From assembly GCA_954871525.1 (NCBI GenBank), contig OX940865.1:10306606-10370605 (forward strand): a stretch of DNA of 64,000 bases, read 5' to 3'. Below are positions 18,153-29,485 of the stretch, one piece after another. The notes beneath the pieces are model-generated. The model had not been told where the DNA came from and searched no databases. It was given only the letters and a program-made list of their open reading frames with translations. Position numbers and translations under genes: made by a program. The stretch comes from Parietaria judaica. Taxonomy: Eukaryota; Streptophyta; Magnoliopsida; Rosales; Urticaceae. Every line of letters begins with the position of its first letter. Position 1 is the stretch's first letter.

Positions 18153-21100
18153 ATGAAGATCCTTTGTTGGAACGTCCGGGGATTATGCAATCCCGGGGCG
18201 AGGACCCGCCTACGAAGACTTATTTGTGAGCGGAAGCCGGACATCGTTTTTCTTTCGGAGACGAAGTTGAGCGGTGCACGGGTGGAGAGATTGAAGCGTC
18301 AAAGTAATATGGCCAACGGGTTCGGGGTTCATGCCGAGGGCCGTAGTGGTGGAATTCACATTCTATGGAATGACGCGGTGGAGGTCGTTATCCGTAGCTC
18401 CGGCGAACGGTATATCGACGTGGGAGTTAAAGACGAGCTCGGGGTCACATCAAGGTTCACGGGTTTCTATGGGGACCCGATCGAAGCTTCTCGGCACCTC
18501 TCGTGGGAGCTTCTACGACGGCTTCATAACGGCGACGAAAGCCCGTGGGTGTGCGCGGGAGATTTCAACGAGGTGCTTTTCGAGTTTGAGCACGTGAGCC
18601 GGGTGCGGAGGAAAACGGCTTGCATGGATCGCTTCGCCAACGCGCTCGAGGTATGTGATCTTCTCGACTTGGGCTTTGTAGGTGAACCGTGCACTTGGAG
18701 CAATATGCAAGTGGGCGAACGGAACGTCCAAAGTCGTCTCGATCGAGCGTGTGCAAACCCGGCATGGAAGTCGGTGTACCCGTCGGGGAATGTGAAGGTG
18801 TTGGGCTTTTGGGGCTCGGATCATAGAGCAATTCTTATCAATACGGGCTCGGACTCGCTGGTGCACAATCCCAACTCGTTCATGGGGAGGAGATGGGCAT
18901 TTGAGCCAAGTTGGCTTTTAAACGGCGGTTGCGCCGATGTGGTTCGTGATGTGTGGGGCTCGGGTGGGACCGACCAGGTCTCTAGAGGGTGTGCGGAAAA
19001 CCTCAGGAAGTGTCAAAAGGCCCTTCGCGTATGGGCGAGCACAACCTTTGGCAATCGGGAAAAGAGAATCAAAGCGCTCTCGGAGCGGATTGAGCGTCTT
19101 CACAAAGCGGATTTTACTCCGGAAATTAGAGCCGATTTGAGGTCCTTGAAGGAAGAACGAGATTCGCTCCTCGTGGTGGAAGACTATCGTTGGAAGCAAC
19201 GGGCGAGGGCCGATTGGTTACGCGGCGGGGATAGGAACACGGCCTACTTCCACGCTCGTGCCACGCGTCGGAGGACGCAAAACCAAATCCGAGGTATCTT
19301 GAACGAGACCGGGGATTGGGTGACATCGGAAAAGGATGTTCGAGAAGTGCTTGACAAATACTTCTCGAACATTTACTCTTCGAACGGTGCCTCGGAAAGA
19401 GATTTTGGCTTGATCACGACAGAAGACGTTGCTTCTATCTCGGCGGGGCAACGGGAGATCACCGAGGAGAGGTTCACCGCGGACGAGATCAATGTCGCCC
19501 TCTCCTCGATGGGCCCTCGGAAGGCGCCGGGCCCAGATGGTTTCAACGCCGTTTTCTTCCAAAAATTTTGGGGGACCGTGGGGCCGCTGATTCGGGAAGA
19601 GTGTCTCGATGTTCTTAACGGGCGGAAGAGTGTGAGAGCATGGAATGCAACCAACATCGTGCTCTTGCCTAAGGTGAAGAACCCAAGGAGAGTACAAGAC
19701 TTCCGACCGATTAGTCTGTGCAACGTGCTTCTCAAACTCGTCTCCAAAGTAGTCGCTAATCGGATAAAGGGCGCCCTCGCCTCCGTCATCTCGGAAGCTC
19801 AAAGCGCCTTTGTTCCTGGACGCTTGATTACGGACAACGCTGCCATTGCCTACGAACTGCTTCATTCTATCCGGCAAATGCGTCATCAAAAGAAAGGGGC
19901 GATGGCCTTAAAGCTCGATATGAGCAAAGCTTACGACCGGGTAGAATGGGGGTTCGTGGAAGCGATGTTGCATCGGATGGGGTTCGGGCCGCGAATCCTA
20001 GCCGTTGTACGGGATTGTATTTCGACACCGGTCTTCTCCATCGTCCTAAACGGAAGAACCGGAAACTACTTCTCGCCGACTCGCGGACTCCGGCAAGGTT
20101 GCCCTTTGTCGCCGTACCTATTCCTAGTTTGTGCGGAAGGCCTTTCGGCGCTTATCCGGGGGCAAGAGAGACTTGGACTCTTACGCGGTTTCGCGTGCCG
20201 GCGGGAAGCCCCGTCGGTGACACATCTTCTCTTCGCGGATGATTGCATCATCTTCGGGGAAGCGAGTGTGGGGTGCGGCCAAGCGATTAGCGGGGTTCTC
20301 AAAGTCTACGAGAAGGGGACGGGTCAAACTGTAAACGCAGAGAAGTCCATGGTGAGCTTTTCACGTAATGTGGCCGTGGCACATGGTTGTTCCATCTCAC
20401 GGGTGCTTGGTATGCGGGCCGTTCTGGACCTCGAGTCTTATCTCGGGCTTCCGGTACACGTCGGCCAAAACAAGTGTGCAGTGTTTAGCAAGATTACAAG
20501 CCGGGTCAAGAAGCATCTTGGGACGTGGAAAGCGAAGCTCTTCTCGGCCGGGGAAGGGAAGTCTTGATCAAATCAGTGGTGCAAGCCATCCCTACCTATC
20601 TCATGAGTCTTTTTCGGCTCCCCGTCCGCACCATCAAAGATCTTCACGCTACTACTGCTCGGTTTTGGTGGGGCGGATCGGAGGAGTCGAGAAAGATCCA
20701 TTGGCGACGATGGGACATTCTCGCAAAGCCGAAAGGGGAAGGTGGTATGGGCTTCAAGGACATGGGTGATTTCAACCGGGCCCTTGTAGCACGGCTTTCG
20801 TGGAGGATCATCCAAAATCCCGATTGTCTCTTAGCGCGGATCCTAAAAGCTAAGTACTACCCCGACTCCTCGATCCTCGACTTCAATTGCAGGGGACGCC
20901 CCTCGTTCCTTTGCAAGAGTCTGTGTTGGGGACGTGACTTGCTTAGACGCGGTACGAGATGGCAAATTGGGGACGGCAACGTACGGGTTCACGGCCAACC
21001 TTGGATCCCACGGCCTGGGGCTTTCTTTGCCACTTCGGAGGCTCCAGACGACGGGTATCCGTGGCGGGTAGCCGATCTAGTCTCCCACGACCATTGGGAC

Positions 21101-22267
21101 CTCTCTCGGGTTGAGGCCCTTTTAACCCCCTACGATGCAGAGGCTGTCTTGAGGATCCCGGTGGGGAAGGGTCCAGATCGGCTTGTCTGGCACCACGAAG
21201 ACAACGGGGTCTACTCGGTGCGGTCCGGTTACCGACTAGCTAGGTCGGAAGCACGGAGCGGACCTTCGGGCTCGGGAAAAGGGGAGCCAAATTGGTGGAA
21301 AGCTTTGTGGGGCACGACGATCCCCGCGAAAGTGAAGCACATAGTGTGGCGCGCGTGGTCGGAAGCTCTTCCGACCAACGGGGCACTTCGGATCCGAGGG
21401 GTAGACGTTCTACCATTTTGCAACTTTTGCGGGGCGCTCCCAGAGGACGCCTTACATGCCGTTTGGGGGTGTGAGAGGGCCAAGGCGATTTGAGCATCAT
21501 CTACGATCCACCGGTGGGTGGAAAAGACGGGGGAGATCCCATTTCAAGAATTGTGCTACCGGGCGCTCGAGAGTCTATCCACACCGAACTTCGAGCTATT
21601 TTGCGGGCTTATTTGGGCGGCGTGGTCCGACCGCAACCTTCGCCTATTCGAGCACCGTGTACGGGCCTCAAAGACTTGGGTGGAAGAAGTCGACGGATGG
21701 TTCACAAGTTACAAGCGATGCGCACACACGACGGAGAACCACCGCTCGCCGAGGGAGGAGGTACCGAGGGCATGGTCCGAGCCGGCTGCGGGGAGCCTCA
21801 AGCTCAACGTAGATGCGGCATGGGACAGGGAGACGGGACGGGCAGCAGTGGGCGCGGTTGTGCGAGACCACCACGGTCGGGTTATGGGAGTCTTGGCTTC
21901 CTTGGTAGACCATGTCGATTCGGCACTTACCGGAGAGTGCATTGCGATGCGACGGGGGCTTCTTTTTGCCCGCGAACGGGGGTGGAAGATCGAGTATGCC
22001 GAGACGGATTGCTTGCGGGCCTCCCACCTCACCAAGGCACGAGACTCGTTGGGCTTGCAAGGCCCGATTATTGCGGAGGTGCGAGAGCTCGGCCGCGAAC
22101 TAGGCGGGACCGGAGAGTGGACATGGGTTCCACGGGAATGTAACGAGGTGGCCAATGCTTTGGCTAAGAGACGTCTCTCTTCTTTTGTACCGGACCTCAT
22201 GTGTCCTTATTGCCCGGAGTGGCTTGTAGCAACGGTGTTGAGGGATTTTTCTCCCCAACTTGTTTGA
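18153..22267 (+). pseudogene. LINE ORF2: endonuclease, reverse transcriptase, zinc finger, RNase H
   Basis: The order of domains is an APE-type endonuclease (start MKILCWNVRGL, VCAGDFNEV, SDHRAI), reverse transcriptase (KAPGPDGFNAVFFQKFW, RQGCPLSPYLF, the FADD catalytic motif), a zf-RVT cysteine segment (CNFCGALPEDALHAVWGC) and a plant-type RNase H (LKLNVDAAWD to WVPRECNEVANALAKR). Two lesions break it. One base is missing near 20550 (LFSAGEGKS then stop, where the next frame gives GREVLIKSVVQAIPTY). A nonsense codon TGA at 21491-21493 stands where the frame otherwise continues in phase to 22267 (WAS expected, TGG to TGA). Otherwise the 1,371-codon frame is clean, so the insertion is fairly young. 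GC content is far above the surroundings, as is common for plant L1 coding sequence. Confidence 0.93.
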
Positions 22268-22599
22268 TTGAATGAAATCAAATTACTTTTAAAAAAAAAA
22301 GTGTATCAAAATTAATTTCCATCGATTGATAAGTTAACGTTTCAACTAAAGTTAAAATACTGATATCGACAGGTATGCCGCAACTTCCATATTACAGGTA
22401 TATTTATAATGAAATCGTAACTATAAATATATTATATATATATATATTTATTGAAACTATAATTTTTCAGATATTATTCTGCAATTAAATATAATATGTA
22501 TACTACAGTCACAGACACAGTGCGGTTCGATTCTTTTTGTCTCCTTTTCGTTCTCTTAAATACCTCTGAAGTAAAGTATTCAAGTAGATTCTTCAAACG

Positions 22600-22643
<44 letters not shown>

Positions 22644-22858
22644 GACTGATCAATTAGGTAGGCTTAATAGAATAATATAAATGGTAGATAATGCACGTGC
22701 ATTCTATATATAAATTCATGTTGTCTACTTATAAAAGCTATATGTGGATCGACTTACACTAACTAGGAGGAGCTTTGACTTTGACTAAGCCATGCATGAG
22801 ATTTAAAACTCCACATTTATCATATCCCCGCGAGATCTGCTTGCTATTAGAAAGGAGC

Positions 22859-23893
22859 TGTTATGAGGTAATTTTGTAAAGGTTATTTAATGAAGGAAAA
22901 TTATTTAATTAATTATTTTTTTATTAAATAAACTTATTTTTTACCAAAATATTCACCGGAGGTCCGTTTTTGAAAAACAAAGGGTCCCGATGATCCCAAA
23001 AATATCAAAACACCCAAAAATAACATAAAGTTTGCGAAAATCGGCCTCGGGGACCACCCGAGGCCTCCGAGGGCCCTCCGGGACCTCCGGGTGGGCCCCA
23101 TCGCCCCTCTGCAGGGCCCACAAGGTCAAAGCTGACCCAGCCACGTGTCAGCACGCCACTGGGCGCGAGGGAAACGCCTCAGCCAACCACAGCGTGACAC
23201 GTGGACGCTGAGTCAGCAAAACTTGGAGCCAAAGTTTGCTGAGTCCGCCGCCTTCCGCCCGCGTGTGAGGGTGCGTCACTGATCCGATCGCCGCGATTCT
23301 TGCGGCAATGGATCGGCCACATCCCGGGGAGTCAGAAAAACATATAATTTTTCCCCGGGAGCCTCCCGGATGAAGAGATAAATTCAAAACAATATCCGGG
23401 CTTTTTCCTATAAATAGGGGCTCGGATCTCCTCAAAACACCACACATTTTCACTCGACCAAACACTTGGGAAACGCCTCAAACACTACCAAAACTCTCTC
23501 GAGACTTCCAAAAACCGATATTCACTGAAATATCCCGCTAATGTTGAGCGTCGGAGGTGAATCGGGGGGGCAAAACCCTCGTTTCTCCCTGACCGCGGTG
23601 TTATTTTGTCAGGTCCCGGAAGAGAAAAATCCAACGAAAGCGGAAGCCCTGGTGAAATTCCTACTCGGTTCTTGGCCCGCCTGATAGGACCAGTTATACG
23701 CGGTGCCCGGTCTATCCCCCCAGTCCATTGCGCGGCTGAGGGTATAGCCTGGGGACACGAGCCTGGGCCCACAATTCAAGACGAGGGGCCCGACTTAGGG
23801 GAATTTCCGCCAAGATCCACAAGACGACGCTAAGCCCGGCCCAACACGAGCAATTGGGCCGCTAATGGATTGAAGCATTTTTCTGCATCAACA
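22859..23893 (+). mobile_element. Solo LTR, 1,035 bp
   Basis: It starts TGTTATGAGG and ends GCATCAACA (TGTT...AACA termini) and is flanked by an exact 5-bp direct repeat GGAGC (22854-22858 and 23894-23898). A TATA box CCTATAAATAGGGG lies at 23408-23421, about 550 bp from the start, consistent with plus-strand U3-R-U5 order. It is GC-rich compared with its flanks. No internal region is attached, so it arose by LTR-LTR recombination. Size and composition suggest Ty3/Gypsy, but this is not proven. A diverged relative of its left end is at 63288-63510. Confidence 0.88.
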
Positions 23894-24055
23894 GGAGCAA
23901 TTTTCAGCAAAAATCATCAAATTTAGAAAAATTTGCAAAGACGGAAAGAGTTCGTATAACATCTAAACAAAAACAATAATGTGGCGCTCCTAGTATGACG
24001 ACATAGTTTTTATTCTCTCTTTATAAAAACAGGGTTTCGTCATTGTTAATTTTTA

Positions 24056-24522
24056 GGGTTAATGACGGAAAAAATACCCAAAGTTTGGTCAAAGAATCCC
24101 TCAGTACCCAAAGTTTAAAAGTGGTGGCAAAAATACCCAAAGTCACATTTAGCGAGTTGATCACTTCATTCGTGTAACGTCATTAACTTACCCATTAACT
24201 CTGGCCATGTGAAAAAATATGTTTTGTTAAGTGTAATCATTATGGTTCAATTAGTTGTATTAAATAGTATTACTTGGGAGTTTAATTCGCTGTTTGTCGT
24301 AAACAAGGCTGATGTGGGCTTGTTAGCGTGGAATTTTTTTTTTCTGTCGGCAATCCACGTTTGTCCGCGTGGTCAAAGTTAACAGGTAAATTAACGATGT
24401 TACGAGATTGGAGTGGTCAACTCCTCAAATATGACTTTCGGTATTTTTACCACCATTTTTAAATTGTGGGTACCTAAGGAGTTCTTTGACTAAACCTTAA
24501 GTATTTTTGTCATCATTAACCC
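24056..24522. mobile_element. Mutator-type fold-back MITE (467 bp)
   Basis: Long inverted arms start GGGTTAATGACGG and end TCATTAACCC. They are flanked by an exact 9-bp duplication TAATTTTTA (24047-24055 and 24523-24531), the size made by Mutator-like transposases. The arms carry the family words AAATACCCAAAGTTTGGTCA and GTGGTGGCAAAAATACC. No coding capacity. Confidence 0.9.
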
Positions 24523-25400
24523 TAATTTTTATTAAAAAAAATAAAGTTTATTAACGAAATATCCATTTGTATAAATATCTTTAAAAACTCTCATTGAGCG
24601 TGTATTTTTTTACTTTCATCATAGGTATTTTTTATACAAAAAATTTACATAAAATAGGTTTTTCATACTATTTTTATATATAAAAAAAAGATCGCCAAAA
24701 AATTAAAATTAATAAAAAAATATATTACAAAAATCATATTAAAAACCATGATGTTCACTTCACATAAATCAATAAATACGATAATCAAATAAATAAGGGA
24801 AAACGACAAGAATATTGCATTCATTATTCTAACCTTTCTTAATTATCTATTCGAGAAAGTAATAGTATTTGTTGCTTTGATATAGCGATATATTATATAT
24901 AGTTTGTTGTTCACTTCATTTTGATTGTGTGTTTACAGCTCTACGTGCAATGGACGACAAACCGTTTTATTAAAAATAGATTATCATGAAAAATCTGAAG
25001 ACAAGAGATATCAACTCAATTCGATCTCTCAAACAAAGATTCTTATTTAAATTGTTTGGTCTTTGAAAAAGACAAGAAAGGTACATAAAAAGTTGGATCA
25101 CCGATAATTATTGATTTTTAGTCATTTAAGCTAGAAGGTTCTTGACTCTCGAGTGCTAATAGAAAAATAAATTAAATAAAATATGGTCATGTCATGTGAG
25201 GCTGAAAACAAAATCTTGAATTTAAGACTTTGAACTTAAAACGTACGTACTGTTTATTTATTTATTTTATAAATTTTAAAATTAAAAGTTAGAATTTAGA
25301 ATTTAATTCTCAATTTTGTTAGGATATATTCTCTGTTTTCAAATAATTAAAACATTTTTCAAACTCGAAGAGTATTTTATTTCTTTTCTCGTACCTTATT

Positions 25401-25879
25401 ATTATTTTAATTTTTAAAAATCACAAATTGTCTTTACTAATGTCATAGTAATTGAATTGAATACATCATTACCCTCTAATTTTACTATATCTTCCACTTG
25501 CCAATAAGCTACAACATTATTATGAATCAAATATTCTTATAGATTTTTATAATTTATAAAATTTTAAAATTTGTTCCTTTTTGTTTTTGTATAATTATTA
25601 GGATACTTTTGACTACTAATAAAATACAACCGGAGAATCTCTCCACTTGATCATTACGGAAATGGTTCTCGAAGTTTTCATTGGCTTGGTAGGATTATTT
25701 TTACATCTATTTCTTATCCTAGATTTATGATATTGGAACTCGAAACGTAATCTTAACGTCGAAAAATGGATCAAACGATATAATGACCTAAAGTTAGATA
25801 TTTGGCCGGGTCTATTATTGTTTGTTGACTTTTCTGAGTTAGAGACTTGATTCACTGTTCTTCCATAATCTGGTGGATC
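25401..25879. other. AT-rich sequence without recognisable features
   Basis: Nothing was recognised here. A 79-codon minus-strand open frame (25616-25855) has no family resemblance and is probably chance. Confidence 0.4.
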
Positions 25880-25894
25880 AGACCCTTCACTTAT

Positions 25895-26135
25895 AGTCGG
25901 TCCAGAACCGGGTCCTCCAACCTGTTACCGTAAAGTCATAAGATTTGGGATATAGGTCGGTGACCGTTGAGAACGCAACCTCCGTAAGGTAGATAGACGA
26001 TCTTACCCTCCGCTAACCATCAGACCGGAACCGGATCCTCCAACCCGTTACCACAAAATCGTCGGGCCCGGGATATGGGTTGGCGATAGTAGAGAACCAG
26101 AACCTCTGTAGGGTAGGTCAGCGATCGGGTCTAGA
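25895..26135. repeat. Imperfect tandem duplication, unit about 120-140 bp
   Basis: Two units share CCAGAACCGGGTCCTCCAACC / CGGAACCGGATCCTCCAACC, then TGTTACCG or CGTTACCA, GGGATATAGGTCGG / GGGATATGGGTTGG, ACCTCCGTAAGGTAG / ACCTCTGTAGGGTAG and GCGATC-like words in the same order. Probably part of a decayed transposon. Confidence 0.65.
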
Positions 26136-26467
26136 GTAGTTGATGACTGGGAGAGCCGGGGGTGATGGAATGATGTCACACCTCATCACATATAGCGAAG
26201 CTCCCTACATACCCAGTTGTAGTCAAGTGGGATAAGGCATCACATAGTTAAAAGTGGAAGTTGGGAGATACGTACCTAGACTTGCCTGGGCAAGCCGGGA
26301 GTTGATAGCGGAGACGGGGTTCGATGTTCAGACATTCCTCTGGCACCTCTTCTCTAGCTAGTTTTTGTGCCTTTATCTCTGGGAAGTCGGGGATTCCTCC
26401 GGCACTTTCTCTCTAGGTAGCTTTGCTGCTCCTACGTTAGTCGGGGGCGCCTATGTGCAAATAAATA

Positions 26468-26660
26468 TTGTCATTTTAGCCATTCTGCGCCTTTTTATGC
26501 TTTGACGCGGCGCAACAACGCTTTTATATGCTTTGAAGCGGCGCGACAGCGCCTTTATATGCTTTTACGCAGCGCGACGGCACGACAATGCATTCATACG
26601 TTTTAAAGCGCCGCGGTTGCGCGTTTTGATGCCCCATTACGTCGCGGTGAAGGTGCGTTT
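26468..26660. repeat. Degenerate GC-rich minisatellite, unit about 35 bp
   Basis: Four to five diverged units follow the pattern GCGCCTTTWTATGCTTTGACGCGGCGC, with variants ATGCTTTGAAGCGGCGCGAC, ATGCTTTTACGCAGCGCGAC and ACGTTTTAAAGCGCCGCGGT. It stands out as a CpG-rich island in AT-rich DNA. Confidence 0.65.
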
Positions 26661-27237
26661 TATCAAATACTTTTTATTTTAATAATAAAACTTATTTTCG
26701 CATCTTTTGGGCTTATCGTTTTTAAAATATGAGTCTTCAGAGGATGTTTTTGGGCCGAAATTGATTTACAAAAAATTACTCGCAATAAATAATATTGATA
26801 AAATTTGTAACTCAATTTTTTGATGGTCAAAATTTACAAATTTATAAGTGAAAGTTTATGTAGATATTTTGAAAAATATAACACCAACTAGTACCTAAAT
26901 CCTTGGTGTTTTTTCTCTCAAAGGAAATCAGAAGAAATATTATATAAAAAATAAATAATAATTTCATCATTTGCGCAACTTGTGCCGCATACTCGCATAG
27001 TAAGCATGCACTGACACATTATTCTTCTGTTTATTAGCTAAAAAATATGTATTCAACACGAAACATCAAATCAATTAAATAATATCAAAACTCTTTACCG
27101 ATATAAAAGTTACGTCTTGAATTTTGCTATCATATAATAAAAAAATAAATCGACTTTCGAAAATTATAATTCCGTTGACTGATATGTGAAAAATAAAGGC
27201 TTATTTTTTTTTACCATAATAAAAGCCTACTCGTTAA
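26661..27237. other. AT-rich spacer
   Basis: No gene or element boundary recognised. Confidence 0.5.
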
Positions 27238-27521
27238 CAGTGGCGGAGTTACATGTGCATCATCGAGTGCATGTGCATACACCCACTTTAAACAAAAAAT
27301 TATTATAGAGGATTTGATTAGACTCTTCTCATGTTTTATCTTACTTCTTGACTCGATAAAAAATTATTCTATACATTTTGAAAAGAAATATTATCTATTT
27401 ATATATTTAATAGTCGCTTTAATATAATTGTTTATAATTTTTGTTTGTTTACGTATCTGAAAAAGATCGATCGAAATATAATCTGTACTTCGTCTAAAAT
27501 AAAAGTCTAGCTACGTCACTG
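27238..27521. mobile_element. Small hAT-type MITE (284 bp)
   Basis: It begins CAGTGGCGGAGTTA and ends TAGCTACGTCACTG, imperfect inverted ends of the common plant hAT CAGTGGCG type. The flanking 8-mers CTCGTTAA and CATGCTAA match at only 5 of 8 positions, so the target duplication is decayed or absent. Confidence 0.6.
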
Positions 27522-27965
27522 CATGCTAACCAATCAAAAAAAGTATATTTAATTTTTATAATTATAGTGTAATAAATTGGTGCAGTTGTTACGGTTTGAT
27601 ACATATTTTTATTTTTTTGTTTGCAAAATAAATAAATTAGAAAATATGTTTGGTATATTATCCTTTTTTTTTGTTTTTTAGTTAATTTTTTAAACTCAAT
27701 AATATATATATATATTATACAATAAAACATAATGCAAGTCACATACAATAATAAGCGTACATAATAACCATCATAGATTCACCAAACAGTTATTACATGT
27801 ACACAATACTCTCGAAAAGAGAGAAAACAGAAAATAAGATAGATTATTACAAAACACTCTAAACACACTGCTTGAATGGTTCATTAAACAATACAATTAT
27901 TAAACATTTTTTTCTTTTAAATATGTGTACAATAATTCACGAAACATTTAATTCATATGATAATG
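27522..27965. other. AT-rich spacer
   Basis: Contains a short (AT)n run near 27701 and a 84-codon minus-strand frame of low complexity that is not a credible gene. Nothing else seen. Confidence 0.5.
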
Positions 27966-29292
27966 TGTAAAAATGACTTTAACTTACAGTCTGATCCACG
28001 GTACGGGGCCCGAGCTGGACTCGGTCGCTGATCGTCAAAGTTGGAAGGGAGTCCTTCGTCGTTGGTGAGCCTCCGGGTTGTTATTGGCGATCCATGACGA
28101 GCTTCCTTCCTTGGTGAGCTCCTCGTCTAGGCGAATTCCTTGCCTTGGCGAAGCTCCGGGGCGTTCTTGATGATTCTTACTGATTTTCCTTCCTTGGCGA
28201 GCTCCTACGACGATGGAAGACCTGGGGAAAAGGGTAGATCGGGCCCAAACGCCGTCGTTTATGGTTGGGCGAGGCTGCCTACATATGTCAGTTTAAAAGA
28301 ATCAGGTCCCACGTAGTGTTTGGTTAGTAAAGGGCAGATGACTGGCGATGTGGTTTGGCTTATCGGAGATGCCGATGTCGACGGTGCGGGGGTAACCTTC
28401 GCCAGTGGTGAGGGTATTCCCGGAAAAGGTGTCTTAGTAGACGGCGCATGTGTAGGCGAGCTCGTGTAGCAAGGGCCTTGACCAGCGAGGGTAGTCTTGG
28501 CCGACGCCTGGACAATACCAGGCGAAGTGTATGACTATGTTGAAAAACTTTTCTGGCTAAATTAACCCTTACCAAGTCTCAGCTCTATTTGATCATTCTT
28601 GCCGAGCCTTTTAATGGTGGCGAAAGCACGGACTTTAGCGAGGATCAGGAGGGGGCGAATTTCTAGAGAGAAAAAAGCTCTAGAGAAAGCTGTGAGAGAA
28701 TGTGTGGAAATGAGGAGAATGACCCTATTTATAGGCAAATGAGATAACCACTTCTCCTTAAATCAAGGGAATTAATGGAGAATATCCTTCCTTAATGACT
28801 AAGGAAGGAAAATTCCTAGCCTTGTTTGGGGAGCCTTGCCGCGATTCCTTGTCGTGGCGAGGTGCTCGTCGGTTGCTATATAGCTCGTCTGTAGCGTCTT
28901 TCGGGTGTCCGCAAGCTTGTACGTTGAATCCGAGGGAATCTAGAGGACTTCCCGATGACTTTCGTAAGCTCGAATCTCCTCTTTGTGTGCAATTATTATG
29001 AGTTATTCCTTCGTCAATACTGATAGCGAAGTAGCTCGTCGAAATGCTCGTCAGGGGAACTCGTCGGGAGGCTTGTCGGGGGACCTCGTCAGGAGGCTCG
29101 TCGGAAGACCTCGCCAGGAGGTGCCTTTTCGATAAAGGGCTTTGTCTTCTTCCTCTTTATGGATCCGGGCCACGCCAAATGCATTGGGTCTTGGGCCTTT
29201 GACTTCTTCGGTGGGCTTTGAATTTCACTAATGGGCTTTGACTTTTGCCAATAAAGTCCAATTTTTATATGTCTAAAAAGATGCACGTAACA
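27966..29292 (-). mobile_element. LTR-like sequence with adjacent polypurine tract (minus strand)
   Basis: Read on the minus strand it starts TGTTACGTGCATC at 29292. Just outside, at about 29293-29305, is a purine tract (TTTGGGGGAAAATGA), as expected of a 3' LTR. A TATA box CCTATAAATAGGG lies at 28725-28737, followed by a pyrimidine-rich stretch. Repeated GAGCTCCTCG- and GCGAGG-type words occur. The left end near 27966 (TGTAAAAATG on the plus strand) is uncertain, and no 5-bp duplication was found because the internal region is missing after about 200 bp. Confidence 0.55.
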
Positions 29293-29485
29293 TCATTTTC
29301 CCCCAAAGTTTTCACTGAAAAAGTGGAAAACAATTGTTCAATTGCTCACAAAACAAAGCATTTTCTTTTCAAAGTGTAATGTGTTAATGTTATATTTTAG
29401 TTAGAACGATATTTATTCGGATTCGAACAAGATATTATTGATGAACGTCTCACATTGACAAGTTAACGTAGAGTAATTCTTTTAA

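Larger units (their letters stand above)
17387..22300 (+). mobile_element. L1-type LINE with chimeric 5' end, 14-bp target duplication and poly-A
   Basis: The insertion ends in a poly-A tract (22291-22300) and is flanked by the exact direct repeat GTGTATCAAAATTA (17373-17386 and 22301-22314), the hallmark of target-primed reverse transcription. ORF2 runs from 18153. Its ATG overlaps the TGA of a short ORF1 tail (18154-18156), as in plant L1 elements, but most of ORF1 is missing. The first 600 bp or so inside the target duplication are not LINE-like: 17387-17660 is antisense STT3 exon sequence, followed by its presumed 5' UTR and a stretch with a PPR-like CVDQVFDKMPDLK reading at about 17832-17870. 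Confidence 0.9.
22440..25400 (+). repeat. Duplicated segment, copy B (interrupted)
   Basis: It matches copy A (13960-15250) in two blocks, 22440-22853 and about 24745-25400. Between them lie a solo LTR (22859-23893), a Mutator-type MITE (24056-24522) and AT-rich sequence. The LINE and the Copia gag remnant lie between copies A and B. A (TTA)n tract at 22602-22636 is private to this copy. Confidence 0.8.

Noticed and set aside
18331..22200. Many long open frames on the minus strand and in other frames inside LINE ORF2
   Set aside because: High GC removes stop codons from all frames. Only the frame with endonuclease, RT and RNase H motifs is coding.
28360..28575. Arg/His-rich minus-strand frame
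   Set aside because: It lies in the R-U5 part of an LTR-like sequence, is short and has no family signal.
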